Positions 8,033 to 10,364 of a DNA stretch of 10,364 bases are shown here, piece by piece (within the stretch, counting starts at the first letter, position 1; every line of letters begins with the position of its first letter). Made by a program: the position numbers and the translations under genes. The notes beneath the pieces were generated by a model, which was not told where the DNA came from, ran no database searches, and worked only from the letters and a program-made list of their open reading frames with translations. This DNA comes from Thiohalobacter sp. (GTDB lineage Bacteria; Pseudomonadota; Gammaproteobacteria; Thiohalobacterales; Thiohalobacteraceae): contig JALVEM010000245.1 in the NCBI GenBank assembly GCA_027030825.1, positions 1-10,364 of the forward strand, read 5' to 3'.

Positions 8033-8509
8033 TTACCATTGGTCTAACAGGTCAGTCACACCTGTGGGGCCGTCGTCGGCCCCACGGGTGCGGCTCTCAG
8101 CCAGTACCTTGATCTTCTCGACCTCGGCCTTGTGCGCCGCCTCAGCGGTCTTGTTGGCGTGTCTGGACGCCACCCAGGCAGGGAACAGAGCCGCCAGTAG
8201 CGCTTCCATCCACTCAGGCACCTGGACGCCCTTGTACGCCATCCACGCGGCTGCAGCAGTCGCCAGGGCGCCGAGTACCGGGCGGAACAGGGGTATAGCC
8301 ACGTCACGAGCGGCATACAGGAGCTTGACGAACGCATCCACGCGCGGCGTGGTCTTGGTGGACAGGATCAGGCGGGAGAATTCCAGGGTGTCGCGTTGAA
8401 TCTGCGCCACAATTTCGGCGCGTTTGTCGGGGTCAGGGATCGCTTCGGAGATCAGGTCGATCAACTTGCCGCCGAAGTCGAATGCTGCCGTTACCGGGTC
8501 TAGCGTCAT
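8033..8509 (-). CDS. Holin, 3TM (gene-transfer-agent) type
   Basis: A 158-residue membrane protein that would permeabilise the inner membrane and release the endolysin. It has an amphipathic N-terminal region (PVTAAFDFGGKLIDLISEAI, then PDPDKRAEIVAQIQRDT), hydrophobic segments at about residues 60-95 (LLYAARDVAIPLFRPVLGAL, then TAAAAWMAYKG) and 98-117 (PEWMEALLAALFPAWVASRH), and a charged cytoplasmic tail rich in A, E, K and R. This layout, including the 'P.FRP.L......W' core, agrees with holins of the 3TM family (GTA_holin_3TM). The ATG at 8509 has GAGGTG about 6 nt upstream, overlapping the endolysin stop. The 3' end of the coding region contains a very stable hairpin (8061-8088). Confidence 0.83.
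   Translation of the reverse strand: MTLDPVTAAFDFGGKLIDLISEAIPDPDKRAEIVAQIQRDTLEFSRLILSTKTTPRVDAFVKLLYAARDVAIPLFRPVLGALATAAAAWMAYKGVQVPEWMEALLAALFPAWVASRHANKTAEAAHKAEVEKIKVLAESRTRGADDGPTGVTDLLDQW
8061..8088 (-). repeat. Strong GC-rich hairpin inside the holin gene
   Basis: Nine perfectly paired bases (8064-8072 with 8077-8085) close a 4-nt loop, and two further pairs (8061-8062 with 8087-8088) extend the stem beyond one mismatch. The stem is mostly G-C. There is no T-run after it on either strand, so it is not an intrinsic terminator. It lies about 26 codons before the end of the coding region (which ends at 8033). It could slow ribosomes or protect mRNA ends, or simply follow from the codons used. 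Confidence 0.6.
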
Positions 8510-8518
8510 GGTGCCACC

Positions 8519-8824
8519 TCACGGAGTCGGTCGCTTGGGCTGAAATTCGACGTGGATATGGGTCTTCTCCATCACTACGTCGTATTCCGGCCCTAGTCGA
8601 TCGCGCAGCGTCTGCACCACCTCAGTAGCCGGCCGATTGCGCGGCAGTCTCAGGTCTGCCGCCAGCCCTACGTAGTGCAGCGAGCCGGGCGAGTGAGTGG
8701 CGCCGGTGATCTCGGTCACAGTCAGTGACTCACCGGCGTCGCGGTACACGCCATCAGCCACCATGAGCGCCAGCAGAATCTCCGGCGCCGCGCCGCGGGG
8801 AGTCGCATTGTGCTTTAACTGCAT
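8519..8824 (-). CDS. Endolysin, M15-type D-Ala peptidase, compact
   Basis: A 101-residue protein with the zinc peptidase signature of family M15: S-L-H-Y-V-G-L-A-A-D (48-57) giving His50 and Asp57, and EKTHIH (86-91) giving Glu86 as likely base and His89/His91 near the metal. It would cut peptide cross-links of peptidoglycan after the holin opens the membrane. It is short for the family, with no separate wall-binding domain and no signal peptide. The ATG at 8824 is chosen because ATGAGG lies about 7 nt upstream. An in-frame ATG at 8836 sits in the terminator T-run, and the frame remains open to 8995 with no family-like sequence. The gene follows the terminator at 8837-8869 immediately. Endolysin versus a carboxypeptidase with another role cannot be separated, but the adjacent holin favours lysis. 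Confidence 0.88.
   Translation of the reverse strand: MQLKHNATPRGAAPEILLALMVADGVYRDAGESLTVTEITGATHSPGSLHYVGLAADLRLPRNRPATEVVQTLRDRLGPEYDVVMEKTHIHVEFQPKRPTP
8701..8738 (-). repeat. Long hairpin inside the endolysin gene
   Basis: An outer 9-bp perfect stem (8701-8709 with 8730-8738) stacks on an inner 5-bp stem (8715-8719 with 8725-8729), with a one-sided 5-nt bulge and a 5-nt loop. It lies in the coding region near the codons before the conserved SLH motif. No T-run follows. It may affect translation of the lysis gene or be an accident of codon choice. Confidence 0.6.
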
Positions 8825-8836
8825 GTCTGGCCTCAT

Positions 8837-8869
8837 AAAAAAGCCCGCTATGGGTGAACCATAGCGGGC
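8837..8869 (-). terminator. Intrinsic terminator before the endolysin
   Basis: On the minus strand an 11-bp perfect stem (8859-8869 with 8843-8853, arm GCCCGCTATGG) closes a 5-nt loop and is followed by six T (8842-8837). This is a near-ideal rho-independent terminator. It ends the unit that begins at the promoter 9262-9289, leaving a transcript of roughly 415 nt that encodes only the small packaging-type protein. The endolysin ATG is only 13 nt beyond the T-run, so there is no room for a normal promoter. The downstream late genes must be reached by read-through or antitermination. Confidence 0.9.
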
Positions 8870-8872
8870 AAT

Positions 8873-8908
8873 GCCCTGGCGGTCAATGGGGAGGAGGTGA
8901 GCCAGGGC
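8873..8908 (-). repeat. Hairpin with anti-Shine-Dalgarno-like loop
   Basis: An 8-bp perfect inverted repeat (8873-8880 with 8901-8908, arm GCCCTGGC) encloses a 20-nt loop. On the minus-strand RNA the loop contains TCACCTCCTCC, whose first nine bases equal those at the 3' end of 16S rRNA (the anti-Shine-Dalgarno). It lies three bases before the terminator hairpin and after the stop of the small packaging-type gene, so it is in that transcript's 3' untranslated part. A regulatory role is inference. Confidence 0.55.
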
Positions 8909-8930
8909 TGTGCGGAGACACGCTTGCAGT

Positions 8931-9254
8931 TTACTCATCGAACGCGGTACGCACAACCACCTCCAGCGGGCCGCTATCGCCGCCGCCAACCTCAACAGCG
9001 CGCGTGTCGGGCACCAGTTTGTTCAGCAGTTTGAGATTGACACCCAGCGCCACCTCCAGCGCCTTGACCTGAGTAGCTGTCAGTTCGTCGTCTGGGTCCA
9101 CGAGCCGTTGCAGCAGTTGCTCTATCGACACATCGAGGCGGCGGGCCGCCAGCCTGCGCAGAATCTCCGCACGGGTTTTGTCGCGCGCGGCCAGAGCAGC
9201 GGCGCGTTCCTGCGTGGTGACGGGCTTCGGATTGAGTATCTTCAGGTCGTTCAT
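8931..9254 (-). CDS. Small packaging-type protein, candidate terminase small subunit
   Basis: A 107-residue soluble protein: a charged N-terminal helical part (TQERAAALAARDKTRAEILR), a helix starting near 44 (IEQLLQRLVDPDDELTATQV), a third helix (ALEVALGVNLKLLNKLVPDT, 65-84), then a strand-like end (RAVEVGGGDSGPLEVVVRTA). The '...LT..QV.AL......LLNK.LPD...VE..G' pattern resembles small proteins annotated as small terminase subunits or unnamed packaging proteins in many podoviruses and prophages; the family name is not certain to me. It stands first in the late operon, where small terminases often lie, though the large subunit is far downstream. No Shine-Dalgarno precedes the ATG at 9254. An ATG at 9263 overlaps the -10 box and is unlikely to be transcribed from this promoter. 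Confidence 0.6.
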   Translation of the reverse strand: MNDLKILNPKPVTTQERAAALAARDKTRAEILRRLAARRLDVSIEQLLQRLVDPDDELTATQVKALEVALGVNLKLLNKLVPDTRAVEVGGGDSGPLEVVVRTAFDE

Positions 9255-9289
9255 ACAGGCCATTATAGGCGATTATCCGCATAGGTCAA
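9255..9289 (-). promoter_or_regulatory. Sigma70-type late promoter, leaderless start
   Basis: On the minus strand TTGACC (9289-9284) and a perfect TATAAT (9267-9262) are separated by 16 nt. Counting on from the -10 box, the expected start point falls at 9256-9254, that is at or within two bases of the ATG at 9254. The mRNA would therefore have almost no leader. This is the only convincing minus-strand promoter I found in the window. Confidence 0.75.
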
Positions 9290-9349
9290 TATGCTGTGTT
9301 GTCCATCTATAGACATAGGTATGGGGTCTTGTGTCGGGGGGATAAAATC

Positions 9350-9565
9350 ATGAAACGCGATTTTTCGTTCAGAATCAACAGTTTATACGTCGTAACTGAA
9401 AAACGAAAAATCTCAGACGCCACAACATCTTGGGTTTTTAACAATAATCGCCTAACTCTCTGTGAGAAAAATTTTTTGAAGTTAGTGCAGGATAAGCTAT
9501 TGATTTTTAAGGAAAAAAGCATGGTTGATAATTTGAAATTCCACACAACGCTGGATGTATGGTAA
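9350..9565 (+). CDS. Doubtful small ORF, 71 aa
   Basis: It begins MKRDFSFRINSLYVVTEKRK and ends KFHTTLDVW; basic, AT-codon rich, no membrane segment and no recognised family. A G-rich GGGGGGA lies about 8 nt before the ATG at 9350 and could act as a weak Shine-Dalgarno. No convincing promoter precedes it. An 11-bp inverted repeat lies at its start. The opposite strand is also open over most of this span, as often happens by chance, so coding is uncertain. Confidence 0.3.
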   Translation: MKRDFSFRINSLYVVTEKRKISDATTSWVFNNNRLTLCEKNFLKLVQDKLLIFKEKSMVDNLKFHTTLDVW

Positions 9566-9598
9566 GTCCTTGTCGCCAAAGGAAAAGCGCAAATTTTT

Positions 9599-9763
9599 AT
9601 GATAATCTTTGTAGAGAAAAAGGTTAAAACTCGATATTACAGAAAAGTAAATAAGGCGCACCCCGATTGCGCTAATTTACTATTTTTTGAATATCATCGC
9701 CCTCTAATATGCTACCAAGAATCAACCACTTACTACCCCTTAACTCAAAAAATAAAATTTTAG
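9599..9763 (+). CDS. Doubtful small ORF, 54 aa
   Basis: Begins MIIFVEKKVKTRYYRKVNKA and ends PLTQKIKF before a TAG. It is rich in K, Y and F as expected from AT-rich DNA, without a recognised family. The only purine-rich signal, AAAGGAAAAG, is about 11-20 nt upstream, farther than usual. It contains the terminator-like hairpin 9647-9688 entirely, which argues against translation. Its ATG overlaps the TGA of a short open stretch (9537-9602) in another frame, which may reflect the remains of a longer gene broken by frameshifts. Confidence 0.18.
   Translation: MIIFVEKKVKTRYYRKVNKAHPDCANLLFFEYHRPLICYQESTTYYPLTQKIKF
9647..9688 (+). terminator. Terminator-like hairpin in the AT-rich island
   Basis: A two-part stem: outer GTAAAT (9647-9652) with ATTTAC (9675-9680), a small internal loop, and inner GCGCA (9656-9660) with TGCGC (9668-9672) plus a G-T pair. 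It has a 7-nt loop and is followed on the plus strand by a T-run (TATTTTTTG from 9681). It would end any rightward transcript from the small ORF region and keep it from the gene at 9829. On the minus strand a shorter T-run follows, so it may work both ways. Confidence 0.5.
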
Positions 9764-9768
9764 TGATT

Positions 9769-9785
9769 TAGAGTAATATACTCTA
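9769..9785. promoter_or_regulatory. 17-bp palindrome, candidate operator
   Basis: TAGAGTA and its exact complement TACTCTA flank a 3-nt centre (ATA), 43 bp before the ATG at 9829. A -10-like TATACT (9777-9782) lies inside it, but no good -35 is found at the right distance. This is the layout of a repressor or activator site covering a promoter for the rightward gene. Which regulator binds it is unknown. Confidence 0.5.
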
Positions 9786-9828
9786 TGTCCACACACATAA
9801 CCCAACCCATTCAGATAGGAGCATTTCA

Positions 9829-10364
9829 ATGGATAGTTCCAAACCCCTGGCAAAGCGCTTGATCCGCTACCCTGGCACCGACTTGTGGTACGACCCGCGG
9901 GACCCGATGCGACGTAAATATCGCCGCCGCCCAGACGGCACGTTCTATCCCGCGGCTGCTGGCCGTGGCGGCAGCGCCTCCCGCAAGCGCACCATCGTGC
10001 GTGAGCGGCAACGAGCCGCCGTACGCACCCGTAACCTCAACCGACAAATCCAGCAGGAGATCGACGCAGACCCCTACGTTGAGATCGAGGCAACCCCAGA
10101 CGGCACGTTGATTCGCCGCTGGTACTACGCTTCCCCACGCCTGCTGCTGCGGAGAGAGCGCTGGGGCAGCAGCCCGGCCTGCTGGCACCGCCTAGGACGC
10201 CGTGAGTCGCCCGCTGGCGATAGATTGGTCTGGACCCCTATAGACCCATTGGTTGGCCGGCAACTCGCCTCCAGCGCCGTTATGCGCCGTCTGGTGCCGG
10301 TAGAGGTCCAGCCGTGGCTGGCTGATCTCTACGCCAGCGAGCCAGCGCTGGCGAATAAGCCGCC
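9829..10364 (+). CDS. Unknown arginine-rich protein, partial at right edge
   Basis: The frame opened by the ATG at 9829 (AGGAG about 8 nt upstream) stays open to the window end: 178 codons and no stop. The product starts MDSSKPLAKRLIRYPGTDLW and is very basic through residue ~125, with clusters such as MRRKYRRR (27-34) and SRKRTIVRERQR (51-62); it then becomes less basic and Trp/Pro/Leu containing. A PDGT motif occurs twice (35-38 and 90-93), encoded by a 15-bp in-frame exact repeat. I recognise no family. The basic first half suggests nucleic acid binding, by inference. GC content and codon use agree with the phage late genes, so it is probably a phage gene of a separate, rightward unit. Confidence 0.75.
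   Translation, partial: MDSSKPLAKRLIRYPGTDLWYDPRDPMRRKYRRRPDGTFYPAAAGRGGSASRKRTIVRERQRAAVRTRNLNRQIQQEIDADPYVEIEATPDGTLIRRWYYASPRLLLRRERWGSSPACWHRLGRRESPAGDRLVWTPIDPLVGRQLASSAVMRRLVPVEVQPWLADLYASEPALANKP
9930..10109 (+). repeat. Two copies of a 15-bp direct repeat
   Basis: CCCAGACGGCACGTT occurs at 9930-9944 and again at 10095-10109, 165 bp apart and in the same reading frame. Both copies encode Pro-Asp-Gly-Thr. Similar residues do not extend far on either side, so this may be a small internal duplication or a short shared motif. Confidence 0.7.

Larger units (their letters stand above)
9296..9828. other. AT-rich island between divergent transcription units
   Basis: Over 9361-9780 I count 140 G or C in 420 bases (33%), against 38 of 60 in bases 9841-9900. 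It separates the leftward late operon from the rightward gene at 9829. It contains small ORFs of doubtful reality, an 11-bp inverted repeat (9359-9369 with 9402-9412), a terminator-like hairpin and a palindrome described separately. I see no tRNA, no tandem repeats, no CRISPR and no clear attachment site. It may be a regulatory spacer or a piece of foreign or degraded DNA. Confidence 0.7.

Noticed and set aside
8825..8995. Endolysin starting upstream, at 8836 or as far as 8995
   Set aside because: The upstream part is read through the two hairpins and into the packaging-type gene in another frame; the ATG at 8824 has a good ribosome site and gives the complete catalytic motif.
9307..9579. Minus-strand ORF of 90 codons in the AT-rich island
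   Set aside because: No start signal, and the sequence is typical of chance reading of AT-rich DNA; not supported better than the plus-strand alternative, itself doubtful.
9290..9828. tRNA gene or prophage attachment site in the AT-rich island
   Set aside because: No cloverleaf or TTCGANTC-like T-arm was found, and no second copy of a core sequence is seen in the window.
9826..10188. Minus-strand ORF opposite the arginine-rich gene
   Set aside because: It has no ribosome site, and the plus-strand frame is open over 178 codons with a clear start signal.
10332..10353. 8-bp inverted repeat at the right edge as a terminator or attachment site
   Set aside because: It lies inside an open coding frame in GC-rich sequence, has no T-run, and could arise from repeated Ala/Leu codons.

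Overview
The window is the late-gene block of a short-tailed (podovirus-type) double-stranded DNA phage or prophage. Its host is most likely a proteobacterium of moderate to high GC. The evidence is a set of recognisable head, packaging and lysis genes packed head to tail on the minus strand with 0-15 nt spacers or 4-nt start/stop overlaps, all in GC-rich sequence with Shine-Dalgarno-led starts. The exact host cannot be named from the sequence, and neither an integrase nor an attachment site is visible, so virus versus prophage stays open.

Minus-strand order, read 5' to 3' (right to left): a sigma70-like promoter (9262-9289) whose start point falls almost on the ATG of a small packaging-type protein (9254-8931); a two-hairpin region ending in a textbook intrinsic terminator (8908-8837); a lysis block with an M15 peptidase-type endolysin (8824-8519), a 3TM-type holin (8509-8033) and a 38-aa membrane protein (8022-7906); a 76-aa phage protein (7898-7668); a 99-aa one-TM protein (7657-7358); a 117-aa beta-rich protein (7361-7008); a large tailspike-like protein with an Asp-box propeller and a beta-helix (7006-4583); a 50-aa basic protein (4573-4421); the large terminase (4424-3093); a P22-type portal (3096-1150); a scaffold-like protein (1116-232); and the start of the P22-type coat protein (210 to the left edge). 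Terminase, portal, scaffold and coat are in the usual packaging/head order. The unusual point is that lysis and tailspike genes lie upstream of the large terminase, not at the end of the late operon. The terminator before the endolysin implies that most of the operon is expressed by read-through or antitermination.

To the right of the late promoter lies about 500 bp of AT-rich DNA (about 33% GC over 9361-9780, against about 63% in a sampled 60-base stretch just downstream). It holds only small doubtful ORFs, a terminator-like hairpin (9647-9688) and a 17-bp palindrome (9769-9785) that looks like an operator. After it a rightward gene for an arginine-rich protein of unknown function starts at 9829 and runs off the right edge.

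The least explained parts are the two-hairpin region carrying an anti-Shine-Dalgarno-like loop, the leaderless promoter, the AT-rich island with its operator-like palindrome, and the unknown arginine-rich gene.
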